From Eonycteris spelaea (Eukaryota > Chordata > Mammalia > Chiroptera > Pteropodidae), in contig PUFA01000027.1 of assembly GCA_003508835.1 (NCBI GenBank), positions 4,402,001-4,466,000 on the forward strand: a stretch of DNA of 64,000 nt. The letters run 5' to 3'. Shown here piece by piece: positions 12,541 through 24,532 of the stretch (position 1 is the first letter of the stretch; the number at the start of each line of letters is the position of its first letter). The notes below the pieces were generated by a model. The model was not told the origin of the DNA and searched no databases. It saw only the letters and a list, made by a program, of their open reading frames with translations. Both the position numbers and the translations under genes were made by a program.

Positions 12541-12950
12541 GGTGCAGCAGATGAATGGATACACAAATTGTGGTATATCCTTATAATGGAATACTATTCA
12601 CAGTAAAAAGGAAAAAAACTCTTGAAAATCAACAACATGGTTTAATTTTAAGTAATTATGTTGAGTGAAAAAGCCAGATAAAAAAGAGCACACATTGTAC
12701 AATTCCATTTATACAGCTCTAAAAAATGCAATCTCACTTATAGTGACAGAAAGCAGATTGGTGGTTGCTTAGAAATGGGGTGGGGTGGGAAGTAGCAAGA
12801 GAAAACTTTTGGAGGCAATAGATGTGTTCACGATCTTGATTGTGGTGATAGTTTCATGGGTGTACACATATGTCAAAACATAGTATACACCTTAAGTGCA
12901 TAGTTATTGCATGTTAATCATACCTCAATAAAATGTTTTTTTTTTTAAAT
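12541..12950 (+). mobile_element. L1 LINE 3' end, sense
   Basis: Contains gatgaatggatacacaaattgtggtatatcc, ataatggaatactattcac, a 3'UTR with attggtggttgcttagaaatgggg, gtggtgatagtttcatgggtgt and ctcaataaaatg, then a T-run where the tail has mutated. Typical of an old L1M. Confidence 0.75.
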
Positions 12951-12974
12951 AGGTTTGGAATCTTAATCTCTTAA

Positions 12975-13125
12975 TGCTTAATCTCTGTGACTAGTTTCTT
13001 TACCCATTAATAGGGTTGATAACACCTACCTCAGACGGTTGGTGTGAAAATTAAAATAAGTCAGTGAGTTAAGTATTTAGTATAGTGCCTAAATATAATA
13101 TAGTGTCTAATATATAGCAAGTTAG
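12975..13125 (+). repeat. MIR SINE, sense, partial
   Basis: Contains gtttctttacccattaatagggttgataacacctacctcaga and a following segment ending in tatagtgcct, matching the MIR 3' half. Confidence 0.6.
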
Positions 13126-13369
13126 CAGTAGAAGTCATATAAGAAGTCCTAGACTCTGAGTTCTTCCTTCTTAGAGCTTTTCCCACTTTAATTAATGTTA
13201 CTCATTGTCATTTTTATTTATGGCTATAATTAAAACACATCAATCTCACTCCAAGGCCCAAGATCTTTCACTGAACTGTGACAAATTTATAATTTGAGTT
13301 AAGGGACATCATTCCCTGGTGGGGGACCAGGCCAAGAATCTCCTGTGTAAACGCTGTTTTGTTTAGAGC

Positions 13370-15065
13370 CAACAGTTTGCCCAAGTTGTGGCTATTGTAC
13401 TCTTCAGGTCCAGAATTTCTGTTTAGTTCCTTTTTATTTCAATCTCTTTATTGATAGTCTCATTTTGTTCATATGTTATTTTCTTCATTTCCTTTAGTTC
13501 ATTGTTCATGTTTTCCATTAATTTTTTGAGCACATTTGAGACCGTTGTTTTAAAATCTTTGTCTAGTAACTCCAATGTCTGGACTTTTCTCAGAAATGGT
13601 TTCTACCTATTTATTTTGTTCTTTTGATCGCCATAATTTTTTATTTTTTTATGTCTTGTAATATATATATATAATTTTTTTAAATAAAAATGGACATTTG
13701 ACTGCTATAATAAGGTAACTAGAAGTCAAATTCTCTCCCTTTCACAGGGTTTGCTATGTTTTGGTTGTTGAAGGCTATAGCAGTTTATTTAATATCTTTC
13801 CCAAACTATTATTGCAAAGATTGTATCCTTGTCAATGTGGTGACTGAAGTCTGTGTTCCTTAGCTTGTGTTCACCTAATGTTTTGATAGAAATTTCCTTG
13901 AATGCCAGAAATCTCCTAGTCTTTACAAATTGTCTCTGAGCTAGGGTTCTCCTTCAATCTGCCAGACTTTCACTGTGCTAACAGGTCAGCCCAAGGTGAA
14001 AGCTAAGGGTCGTCTCAGATGTTTTCTGAGCATGCATCTTGCCCTGCGTGTACACATGGCTCTCTAAATTCCCCTGAATACATGGTTGCATTTGAATGTC
14101 ATAATTTCCCAAAGAAACTCTTCCAGCTTTCGCCTCAGGCAGTTTGTTGTATGTTTCAACAGTATCTCTCCACTGGCTTGCAATATTTTCAAGCTTTTTT
14201 TTGTCTGAATTCTGAGTTAGGCGAGACAAAGCAGAATTCCTTGCCTCGGTCCTTCAGGTTGCCTCTTATATTAGTCTGCATGGATTGCAATGACAAAATA
14301 CCACAGCCTGGATGATTTAGAAAATAGAAATTTATTTCCCACCATTCTGGAGGACCGAAAGTCCAAAATCAAGGTTCCAGACAATTCAGCTTCTGGGGAG
14401 GGCTCTTTTCCTGGTTTACATACAGTGGCCTTCTTACTGTGTCCTCACTTGATGGAGAGAGAGCTCTGGCATCTCTTATAAAGGCATTAATGTTATTGGA
14501 TGAAGGTCTCATCCTTACGACTTCGTTTAACTTTTTTCACCTCTTTAAAGGCTATACAGTCACAAGAAGGGTTAGGACTTCAACATAGGGATTTTGGAGG
14601 ACACAATTCAGTCCATAGCACCCCCTAGACAGATATCACAATAATCTAGGAGCAAGGCCAGCTTTGCTCCCTCTCAACCAAGGAAACAGTCCCACATTAG
14701 GAAACATAGGTTGCTGCCACTTTAAGATGGCTACCACTTAAGACTGCTGCCTCTTTGTGATGGCAGCAGCTTTATGACTACTGCTGCTTTAAGACTTCTG
14801 CCATTTTTAAGACGGCTAACATTATAAGACTGTCCTCATGCAGGGGAGCTGGTAGGGGAAAGAAAGTAAAATCGCCACAAAAATCTCCTTCCTGCTTTGA
14901 AGTACTTTTTTCTGGATTCAGTGCTTACTTGGTTGTTTACAAAACTTTTTGACCGTTTTGTAGAGTTTTCATAAAATCGGTTCTGACAGTTTCTCCTGGT
15001 TTTCTATGTTTCTGTGGGAGAAGAGAGAGCTTAGAGCTTCCTACTCTGCCATTTTGCTCTTTATT
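13370..15065 (-). mobile_element. L1 LINE 5'UTR region, antisense, split by an LTR
   Basis: It contains tctttattgatagtctcattttgttcat, tttagttcattgttcatgttttcc and aaaatggacatttgactgctataataaggtaact, a familiar antisense L1M block. It ends on the right at cttcctactctgccattttgctc, the complement of an L1 5' end. The MLT1-type LTR at 14268-14620 interrupts it. A run of imperfect units around ctgccactttaagatggctac at 14710-14840 looks like decayed tandem repeats within the 5'UTR. Confidence 0.7.
14268..14620 (-). mobile_element. MLT1-type solo LTR (ERVL-MaLR), antisense
   Basis: In reverse orientation it reads ttagtctgcatggattgcaatgacaaaataccacagcctgg, then gaaatttatttcccaccattctggagg, gtccaaaatcaaggttccag, tcttactgtgtcctcacttgatgg, and ends ggacacaattcagtccatagca. 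This is the MLT1A/B-like layout. No internal retroviral sequence is attached, so it is a solo LTR. Confidence 0.8.
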
Positions 15066-17170
15066 CAAAAGACTGTAATTTTATGTGCTTTTCATAAGCC
15101 TGTGTCATTCCTCAGATCAAAGCTTTCAAAATGCTTTTTACCTACTATAAATTAAAAGAACTATTTTGATGTCTCTTAAATGAAGTGATGAAATGTATTT
15201 TAAAGAATGGGAAATTTATCCATTCAAACGAACTTTAAAAAAGTTTAATCTAATATAAGAATAGTGTAGGGATTCATGGAACTCAAGACCAGTCAGGCCA
15301 TTTGTGGGACAGGGGCTAAGGGAAATCTGTGGGAAGCCCTTTCTTTCTTTCTCGGGGAGCACACAGCCTAGGGTTGTTACTAATCTTCCACAGTCTGCTT
15401 CGTTCTGTCTCTCCTTGCAAAGTGGGTTCCCTTTATCTTGGGTTACAGTTTCATTGTTCAACAGAGAGTAACTAAGGCCTCTCTCTCCCCATTTCAAATT
15501 CCAAAAATCTGGTTGATTCAGATTCCTTAAAGGATCAAAACCTATTGAATCCGGAAGGGAAAGGGTCCTTTCATATAAACATGGCTATGGGGATCCAACC
15601 TGTAAAGAGTGTTTGGGTGAAAAGAGATGAGGAAGTGTATGCTTCTCTATGGAGGATGGATAGAAACCCAAAAAAGTACCTAGCACAATCAATTTTTAGA
15701 TTTAAATAAAACTTAAAAAAGAAGAAGAAGAAGAAGAAAAGTACCATGTTATGCAGCTAAAGTTTTTTACAATAATAGAGGTCACATACACATTTATAAA
15801 TCATTTACTGCTTAGGGGTTTTAAACTAAAGCCAGTTTCACCTATTCCATTTGCAACAAATGTTCTCTGCTCTTGTTGAGCCACTCGGAAAAACAATTAA
15901 GGAATATCCTGATCCTTATTCCAGGGAAATAGAAAACACAAAGTTCTCTCCCCAGGAATCCCAGCCTCATAAATTGAGAATATTTCTCTAGATGACATGA
16001 ATCCTCAGTACACACGTGGCAGTCTCACTTTTAAGCTAATATGTTGTGAGTCATGCTGAGTTCTCTTCCCTTGAGGTTAAAAGTATTTCCTAGACTTTTT
16101 TTTCCTTTATCTTTTCCTCTGCTCCATTCTCCACCTTTTTTCTCTTCGTGTGTCAGTCAATTCAGAAAATAACACTAACCTGTGCAACTATCTCAAAATC
16201 TTGGTAGATTCTGTGAAGATGGAGCTGCAAGGAATTAAAACTGTTTGAAAAATGCTCTCTTAGGTTTCCTAGGGTGAAAATACTTTATCCTGGCAGGTAT
16301 TTTCCAATATGAAATGAGAAGCTCTGTTGAAAAGCACAATCATGCCAGAAAAGGAAGCTCTGTCCTTTTCTTTCTAGGGTTCTTCTTCTTACTGAAGTTA
16401 ATAAAGATAGTAGGTAGCAGAGGTCACCTACGATCACAAATAATCTAATGTCTAGTTAAGCTAGTGGTTTCAACTGATTTGGAGTCATAGATGAAGCAGA
16501 AAGCAAGAAAGAACAACACCACATAAAACCAAGGAGTTTGGATAACTCATCCAGGACATAATCAGGACTCGAATCTTACACTAAAGCTGTGTCTTACTCA
16601 TCCTCATATTTACCTCTGGGATTAGCCATGCCACCAAATTGTACAATCAATAATTACATAATATCTATTTCTGATGTTCCATTGTATAAAGTCTTCTCCT
16701 GTGTACCAAGCCCTCTTCTTTGAAAGAGAGACATGTATTCTATCATTTATTTTCTTGCTGCTGGGTGCAATTTTGCTCTAGGATAAACTCTTAGACTCAG
16801 ACCAAATTATTGGTTAACATATGTTGATTACTAAGTATGTTTAATTACCACTGTTACCATGAAAATGAGCACACACCCAACCACAATTACAAATTAATTC
16901 ATGAAAAGAAAAAAAAGCCAGTCATAATTATGTATTCTTTTTAAAGTGCAATAAATTTTCAACAGGCTAATAAAATGAGATCTGACATATAGCAACCTAC
17001 CATCCTAGATATTCTTAAACCCTAACTGCTTACTATGAATGATGCTAATATTTTACAAAAGCAAACAGTAAAATCGGTAAGTTGTCACTTCTTGAACAAA
17101 AATATTTTTATGGTGTAGACACCTAAAATATTTAATGCTTAATTGCTTAAAAATGCAATAGGATAGATCA
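15066..17170. other. Intergenic, (GAA)n run, no gene seen
   Basis: A (GAA)n run lies at about 15721-15741 after an A-rich stretch and could be the tail of an unrecognised retroposon. A 93-codon minus-strand frame at 15216-15497 shows no known motif. Confidence 0.45.
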
Positions 17171-17179
17171 CATGAGCCT

Positions 17180-17380
17180 AATGTAATTAAAAGAATGTTA
17201 ATACTTTACAATTACACAGTTGCATATAATCTCATTGAGTACATTTTGAGGCAGATTGGGTTATTTTCCCCAATTTATGGAGCAAAATTGAGATATAGAG
17301 GGCTTAGGTGACTTGCCATTGGCCAGTAAGCTACGCAGAGATAAAATTGAGAACATTATTCAAGTCTGAAGGGTCCTATT
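17180..17380 (-). repeat. MIR SINE, antisense, degraded
   Basis: Contains tgcatataatctcattgagtacatt, ccaatttatggagcaaaattgagatatagagggcttaggtgacttgcc and gccagtaagctacgcagag, in reverse-MIR order. Confidence 0.65.
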
Positions 17381-17639
17381 GCTCTATTCACAATCTGTTT
17401 CTCCGAGGACTGTTAATGTTTAGATTTCAGTAACATTCACAGTTGATTTCTCTACGATCATGTTGGAAAACTCATGTAATACAGGTATAAGGGAATCAAA
17501 GATAATACCAGCATTGTATTTCACCATTTAAAGTGAAGAAGATATATTCTACTTCATTCAACTGTTTATTCATTCAAACAACAAATAATTAAACACAGAT
17601 GTGTGTCAGGCATTGTGCTCGGCACTATTACACCCACCT

Positions 17640-18106
17640 ATATTACTTATCTTTGCTGTATAACAAATTATTCCAAACAATGACTTAAAAAAACAAACAT
17701 GTATTAACTCACTGTTTCTGTGGACCAGGAATTCAAGAGCAGCTTAGCTGAGTGGTTCTGGCTCAGGTTCTCTCTTGAGGTTCAGGAAAGATGATTTGGG
17801 ATGCAGTCATCTACAGGCTTGATACAGGCTGGATGATATGCTTCTAAGGTCATTCACATTGCTTTTGTCAGGAGGCCTCAGTTTCTCGCCAGCTGTTGGC
17901 CGGAAGCCTTAATTACTCATAATGTGGGCCTCTCTGCATGTTTTATAATCTTCCCTAAGCAATTGCACTATATCATTTCTACAAAGTTCAATTCATGTGA
18001 ACAAGTCACTAAGCACAGTCCAAGCTCAAGGTGAGGGGAATTCAGCTCCACCTTTTCAAGGAAGAAGTATCAAAGAACTCGTGGACATATTTTAAAACTA
18101 CTATCA
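17640..18106 (-). mobile_element. MLT1-type LTR (C/D-like), antisense
   Basis: Contains tttgctgtataacaaattattccaaa, ctcactgtttctgtggaccaggaattcaagagcagcttagctgag, tcaggaggcctcagtttctcgcc, ggtgaggggaattcagctccacc and ggacatattttaaaactac, the reverse of an MLT1 LTR from end to start. It is unattached to internal sequence. Confidence 0.75.
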
Positions 18107-18109
18107 ATG

Positions 18110-20555
18110 AATGTAATTTACTTTATGGATGTTAATCTAATGATTACAAAATGATTTGTTAATCTAATTGTAATAATTGGGTATTTAAAAGGAAACTAAG
18201 TTTATTAGAGAAAAGAGTGATTTGTTGTTTTTATTTGTTGTTTCCATCGTGTCCCCATTTTCATCGTACTCTATTAAAAATTCTACATACAGTGCTAAAT
18301 AAATGATGATATCTTTTATCTTAATAGGAATTGCATTTAGTACTTGGAATAGAAAACCCAATAAACAAAACCTTAAACAGGAGGATTTATTTTCCCTCAT
18401 GTAACAATAAGTCTAGAAATGAGCGGTCCAGAGGTGGTAAGCCGGCCCTCCAAAGCAATCATGAGCCAGGCACCTCTGTCTTCCTACACGATTAAGTGTG
18501 GAGTTTTGCTATTATGGTTGAAATATGGTTGCTCCATTTCCAGCATCATACCACTGTTCCAGTAAAATAAAAAAAATAAAATAAATAGGATCAGGTCCAA
18601 TGACTAAATGAACATTTCTTCCATAAAACTGCTAGCAACATCCACTTTAATTTTGTTGATAGGTCACATGGACGACCATGGCTTACAAGTCTGAAGAAGT
18701 AAAGATTTTTAACTAGACACATTGTCACCCTAGGGGGAAAAAAAAAAGTTCTGCTACTAAGGAAGAAAGAATATTGGCTTAAACAACTAGCAGTAGCCAC
18801 CGCCCTGTTCCAAGGAGCCTTGGCACATTATTGAAATACCACACCAGGAAGACAACAACACTGTCCAATATTTATCTGTTTCAAATGGGAGAATCTGTTC
18901 AATTTGAGTCCCATAGATACAGTATATTTTTCAAAGTGGCCCAAACTTTCTTTTTTCTTGTTGCTAATTTTTAAAGAATTGGCTGACAAAAATGTAACTT
19001 TTAGAAATTTTTCCAAGATTACTGCACAGTTATGAAAAGGGACATGCATAGAGAAGTTCATCAAAGAGTTTTTATGTTAGTAAAAATTTGGAAAAAATGT
19101 AAATCGATAGATTACTGGTTAGATAATCATGGTATGTCCACTTAATGGATACCATGCATTCTTTTAAATGATGTTACTTGTGACATATTTATGAAATATT
19201 GTATTTATATGTCTCAGGTTTGTTTTTTTTTAATTCTTAGAGATATCTGGAATATATCATGAACTTTTAAAAATGGTTATCTCTGGATTATAAGGTTTGA
19301 GGGAAAAACTCTATTTCTTTGACTAGTTATATTGTTTTCATCAAAATAGTAGCTATTTTCAAAAGTACCTAAAAGGGTAGGGGGGCTGATTTTATCCAGT
19401 ATTGCTCATATTAACATTCATTGCCAGTAATTTTCTTAGATATGCTGTGGCTGAACTTACCCATGGAAAGATCTCTTACCTTTGCTCACTGGAAAAAAAT
19501 GTTATTCTTTATTCACTATAAATTGCAATAAAATTAAAACAAGATAAGGAATCCTGAGGGTTTTTTTGCTTTTCTTTCTATTTGGTATACTGTGACCTCT
19601 GAAAGGTTTCCTTTCCCTGTTTTAGAGTGGCTGTGGAAAGGAAGAGGGTGAGGCTGGGCAGTAATATATACAGGTTGGGGAAGAGAAAAGAGGATGGTGG
19701 TAGAATGTAAGAGAGAGAAGTCTGGAGGCATAGGCCAGGGAAAGAGCACTACTAACCTGGACATCAGGATACTTGCAATTCTCTTCTAGCATGGGCCTAT
19801 CAGTTTATCTGACCTCATCTGAAAAATGAGAGGTATGGATAACAATCATTAGATGTTTTTAAAATTCTTTTGGAAGAGTCTTGTGGATCTATTGATGACA
19901 CATCCTGGCAAATTACACTAGAGCTGAATCAAATTAAAGGAAAAAAAACCAATAACTTCCAAACGTTATTATTTCTCCTAGTCATGTTGTTAAGCAACAT
20001 GACAAGGTTCCACAGCTAAGTGGAGGAACCAAGATTCCAGCCTAGATCCTACACTCCTAACAGCTATTTTGAAAGTTACTGAAGAACTGCCTGACGGGAG
20101 CATTTAAAGGAAGCAAGATAGCTTTCTGACCCTCAAGTTAGGCCTTGTAGACAATGGTTAACACCAATAAAGCCAAGACCTTATTACCCCCACCTCCTGA
20201 TTGCTTTGGGGTTGCCTCAATGGCTAGTAGGCTCCTCCCTCTAATCAAAAGTTTGCAAAGTCTTTTGCCAACTAAAGGGAGATAAGTTTTACAAAACTAA
20301 AGGAGAAGGGCTTTATGACAGCTCTGAAGTAACGACAGAACCAAAGACCCCCTGTGCCTATAGGCGGCTTTGTGGTGTTACCACTAACTGAACTTTCAGA
20401 CCTTCCTGGTTCACACATCTGGTTAGCCAGCACCCGTTTGCATACCTCATCTTGCCGTATTTCCTTTCATTGAGGCCAGAGAGATACTGAGTACGGAGGA
20501 GGGGGATGCAGGTGGGCTAGGGGAAAACAGGGAAAAATCCGGGTAAGAGCATGCT
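18110..20555. other. Intergenic upstream of the CpG island, no gene seen
   Basis: About 18360-18600 (aaacaggaggatttattttccctcatgtaac, ending in an A-rich run) resembles an interspersed repeat of unidentified family. A 9-bp-arm hairpin, GTCATGTTG/CAACATGAC, lies at 19981-20003. Minus-strand frames at 18591-19764 have no recognisable motif. Confidence 0.45.
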
Positions 20556-20979
20556 AGAGGTCAAAAGACTCCTGTAGGGCTAGATTTGGTCCCTCAGACA
20601 AAGGTCCATAGGCATGCCCAGGCTCAGTCCCTGTTGTTTCACTGCTTTTAGCCCCTCGCAAGGTCCGGAAGCTAGCGCAAGAGCCTATAGCAGAACGAGG
20701 AAAGGAAAGGCCGGCAGCGAGGAGCCGCAAGTGGGCTGCAACTATCACTCACAGAAGACCCGACTTCCCAGACCCCTTCGCAGAAGGGCGGGGCGTGCGC
20801 TCGGTGGCCAATCCCAGACTCCGCACGTCGCCGTAGCCACGCCCCATTCGGTCCCCTCTCGCTCCGCCCTTCCCTGGGGCTGGTGCGGCGGCGGCGACGT
20901 CAGCGCCAGGAGACCCCTGGGTGGCGGCTGCGCCGTCGGCGGGCCGCGGCCTGGACGCGCTGCGGGGAGGGGCGGAGCG

Positions 20980-21015
20980 AGCGAGCGGGCGGGAGCGCGC
21001 GCTGGGCTCGCCTCG

Positions 21016-21050
<35 letters not shown>

Positions 21051-21196
21051 GGAATAATCTGGGCGGCAGCGGGCGGCCCCGGCTAGCGGCCACGAACCAC
21101 TCCTGCGGCTGCCGAGAAGAGCGAAGGTCGCCGGTCTCGTGTCGTCCTCTTCTCTGCCCCCTAGGAGGGGCGAGAGGGAGCCGCGGCTGATGTCAG
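20980..21196 (+). other. C1GALT1: C1GALT1 exon 1, mainly 5'UTR (5' boundary approximate)
   Basis: The coding exon at 37462 is preceded by an acceptor, so an upstream exon is needed. The best donor in the CpG island is CAG|GTACGG at 21196/21197. The exon carries a GCC-triplet run (21016-21049) and is otherwise non-coding, except for an ATG at 21190-21192, seven bases before the donor. After splicing to 37462 that ATG reads ATG TCA GAA ATA CAC TTT CGG GAA into the canonical start with no stop. Its context is poor (C at -3, T at +4), whereas the canonical ATG has G at -3 and G at +4, so the canonical start should dominate. The 5' end is a guess; the 3' end is well supported by consensus but not by transcript data. 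Confidence 0.65.
21016..21049 (+). repeat. (GCC)11 triplet run in the 5' region of C1GALT1
   Basis: Eleven uninterrupted GCC units plus one G lie just upstream of or within exon 1. GC-rich triplet runs in 5'UTRs tend to vary in length and can form stable structures affecting translation or methylation. Whether it is transcribed depends on the undetermined start site. Confidence 0.9.
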
Positions 21197-23425
21197 GTAC
21201 GGCCGGCGGAGGCGCCCTCAGACTGCAAGTCCAAGGTCTTGGTTCCCCTTGCCCTCCCCCTCTCGGAGTGTGTTGGGGAGCGTGGAGGGTGGAACCAAAC
21301 CCCCTGCGCGGCCGAACAGGTGTCTCGAAGTCGCTGCCGGGCTAAGGGACGTGCTGGCTCCTGAGGGCGGCGCGGGGCACTTCCTGCTCCCGGCGCTCTC
21401 CGAGCTGCCATCGGGTCTGCCCGCCCACCGGGCCGCTATTTTGTTGACATGTTGTCTCCACTTCATTGTGGGTCCTTCTTTTTTGCCCTCTCGCGCCTCT
21501 CTCCTACTCGCGCGCTGCCTACCATCTGGCGGCGACGGTGACGCACGGACTGCGCCCCGGGTCCCGGCAGGACCACTTAGCGGTCTTGTTCTGCAGGGCC
21601 CTCCTCGCCCCCTTCGGACCTGTGGGTTGGGCGGGACACGTTGCTCAGGTGTGGGCACCTTCCGCGATAGTAGTCGGGCTGCCGTGCCATCCGAGTGCCC
21701 AGCTTGTGGGCACCTTCTACAAGTGACGGGGACTTTTTTCGGGCTCTTTTGGATCATCAGGTTTGTCTGTGACTAATTTATTATTTAAAGTTTCCCTAAC
21801 CCTGCCCAATGAGCAAGCCCGATGTGCTTTGGGCACTTGCTGCGTGGGGAAGGAGCAGAAAAAGAGCCTCCCACCCCCCTGTGTGATTTGGTTAGTAGAT
21901 GCTGGCGAGTTGGCCATACAGCTTTGAATTTGGATAAATTATATACTATTAAAAGATGAACCTGATTTAGGGGTGGGGGATTTATTTTTTTCCCCTTATT
22001 TTTAAAAAATAGGCAAAAAACATCACACACACTTTGGGGAAGTTGACTGTGATCTAGTTCTCTGAATTTGTTATAGGTATGGTGATATGTCCTTTTAACG
22101 CTTTTCACATTGTGCTAATTATGAATTGATTTCATTATGGATTAAAAGTTATAAAGTTAGTACTTTAATGCATCAGAGAGAATAATTAGACCAATGTTTA
22201 AGGGACAGAAATATGTTCATTTACTAAAAGTTGGGAATAGAACATAGCTCTGCCTGAGGGCCAGGAAAAAGTGTTGTGTATGATTTCACGTTGTTTAATT
22301 CTGATGTAAGTTTAGACAGTGGGAGTCCTGAGTTTGAGGGCAGTATTTTGACAGCTTTTCACGCCCTTATCAGATAAATGTCAAATGAGTTTTATGCACA
22401 CGATGCTATGTGTTCTAAGTATTGTATATACTATACTTATTTTTATTTTCTGTCATCCTTAGTGTATATTGTTGTAAGCTTTAAGTGAATGTAAAGTTTC
22501 AAGTTACCAGTTAATTCTTTTTACCGTATGTTAAGTAAAACAGTGATTTAGTAAGGAAAGTATGACTCATTTAAAGTTCTTCCTGGGAAAAGAATAAGGT
22601 TTTTCAGTACTAGTGAAGAACTATTAAATGTCTCTCTTAAATTCGCCTGGAATTTATGTTTTTCTGAATTGTTTTACTTAGGGTTCAGCATTTTAAAAAT
22701 ATTTGTGTATCTTTAAATGCTACCCATTTAAAGATAGGTATAGTTTTTCTTAAATATGCTTTTTTTGGTGTAGATTATATATTTCTGAGTAAATTCAATA
22801 TCCAGGAATTCTTAGAATTTTATCACAAACTTATTTAGAAGTACATATGAATTAATGTTCACTTAGTCATAGAAATGTTTTGTCACTAGACATATGTCTT
22901 TTACTATTTGTATATTGATTTGTGCTAAGATAAAAATTGCATTATATACAACTTTATAAACCATGATAATTTAAAGTAATCTGTGTGTGTGGTTAAAATT
23001 GTTGATTAGAATTCTTGTGACAGGACAGGTATAAACAAGCATTAAATAGAAAATGGACAACTATGCTGAAGTTCAGTTCAGATTCATTTAAAACTTTAAG
23101 CTTCCCAGTATAACTGTGTTACTTTTAGAAGATTTGTTGATATTCGAGTAAAAAGGCTAGTGTATCAACTATAGGTGGAAAGAAAAGTATGTCAAAATTC
23201 TTTTACCCAAAATTCAGTGGGATTAAGGTCACTCTTTTAAAAGAAAGAAGAAAATAAATGGAGAATTGTTCCATAAAAAGAGAAATTAGCATTTTATTTT
23301 AAAATATAAATGTGTATCTAATATGTACTTAAATTTTTACTTTGCATCTAATTCAAATGTCCAAGGGGAAAACCCATGCCCAAATCTGTAATGTATGAAA
23401 ATAGGAAATGTCCCTTAGAGGAAAA
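21197..23425. other. C1GALT1 intron 1, first part
   Basis: The first 500 bases are CpG-rich and may hold regulatory sites; the rest is AT-rich and contains no repeat or gene I recognise. Confidence 0.6.
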
Positions 23426-23429
23426 TAAA

Positions 23430-23582
23430 ACCTCTCATTTTCACAACTGGGGAAGTGCTACTGGCATCTAGTGAGTGTAGGCCAGGGATGCTGCTAAACA
23501 TCTTACCATAAATAGGACATCATCTCCCACAGCAGAGAATTATTCAGCTCAGGATGTCAGTTGTGCCAAGAAACCCTGGCTT
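23430..23582. mobile_element. hAT-Charlie-type non-autonomous element (MER20-like)
   Basis: Contains acaactggggaagtgctactggcatctagtgagtg, then ggccagggatgctgctaaacatc, agagaattattcagc and tgccaagaaaccctgg. The same element occurs at 43228-43450. The family name is from memory and unsure. Confidence 0.65.
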
Positions 23583-23589
23583 AGTAGGA

Positions 23590-24330
23590 CTTACAGAGTT
23601 GGGCATAGATGGTGGAGTGAAAAGGGTATTTGTTGTATAGACAGAGCAGGTAGTAGAAATAGAGGAGCTGACTGCTTTGGGATATTTAGCAAACTATAGA
23701 TAGTTCAGGATTGCCAAAGCATGAATTATAAGGCATGGAATATGGAAATATGAGGCCAGAAACCTGGGTAGAGTCTAGGTTAAGGAGGACTTATATATCA
23801 TATGTTTAGTTTTTGTCTTGTAGGCGATGGGGTTACAATGAAGGATTTGTGGAGTGACATGGTCAGCTTTCCACTTTAGATAGGTCATTCTGATGACAGA
23901 ATGCAGATGAGTTGAGGAGAAAGCGCTTGAGTCAGGGAGATGAGTTAGGTATTGCAGTAGCTTGGGAGAGAAGGTCTGAAATAGGGTAAGTAGTAGAAAT
24001 GGAGAGCAAAGGATAGATAAGAAAAATATTTAGGAAATAAAATTGGCAAGATTTGTAATTGGATGTGGGGTAAGAGAAAGGAGAGTGTTAAGAGATTCTT
24101 CCTGATTTCTAATTTAGAAAATCAGGTGGCTCCTAGTATATAGGAACCCACTGCTCAGTAATTTAGGTAAGATAAGCAGGTTTAAGGGAGGAATGTAATG
24201 AGTCATTTTTAGACATGTTGAATTTAAGAATGCCTATGGTTCAAGTAGAAATGTTTAGTGTGTATATGAGTCTGCAACTTGGGGAAGTATGAAAAAGATC
24301 AAGAGATCTTTTCAGGTAACAGTGTGGAGT
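23590..24330. repeat. Ancient interspersed repeat, second half of a recurrent consensus
   Basis: Contains gacatggtcagctttccactttag, gtattgcagtagcttgggagagaagg, ttggatgtggggtaagagaaagg and gacatgttgaatttaagaatgcctatgg, a word order I know from a widespread mammalian repeat whose library name I cannot recall. The segments at 42000-42310 and 52890-53110 look like its first half. Confidence 0.5.
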
Positions 24331-24532
24331 AATTAGTGCTCTTTGATTTTTCTTATATTATTTCACTCTAGATAAAATAGCCTACCTTTATTTAATTTTT
24401 GTCAGAAAAGTAAGAGGTATGGACTTGATAAAATTAAAACATAAAAAGGTTATAAAATGAAAATTTTGCCCTTTTTGTCCAGACCATCCAGTCTTAGTTG
24501 CCAGAGACAGCCCTTGTTAAATATCTGATATA

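Larger units (their letters stand above)
20560..21780 (+). promoter_or_regulatory. C1GALT1: CpG-island promoter of C1GALT1
   Basis: This is the only strongly CpG-rich stretch in an otherwise AT-rich window. It has no TATA box. Visible elements are a GC box GGGCGGGGC at 20786-20794, a CCAAT box at 20808-20812, a CRE-like GACGTCAG at 20896-20903, and further GC boxes at 20969-20975 and 20987-20993. This is the usual architecture of a broadly expressed TATA-less promoter. CpG richness continues past the exon 1 donor into the first 500 bases of intron 1. Several long open frames on both strands here come from the base composition (poly-Ala, poly-Gly, poly-Arg and poly-Pro) and are not genes. Initiation may also occur in the opposite direction, as is common at CpG islands, but nothing in the sequence proves it. 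Confidence 0.85.

Noticed and set aside
19981..20003. 9-bp-arm hairpin GTCATGTTG/CAACATGAC as a possible functional site
   Set aside because: Arms this short are expected by chance in a window of this size.
20554..22108. Many long frames on both strands, up to 179 codons
   Set aside because: They lie in the CpG island, where stop codons are rare. Products are low-complexity (poly-Ala, Gly, Pro, Arg) and overlap on both strands.
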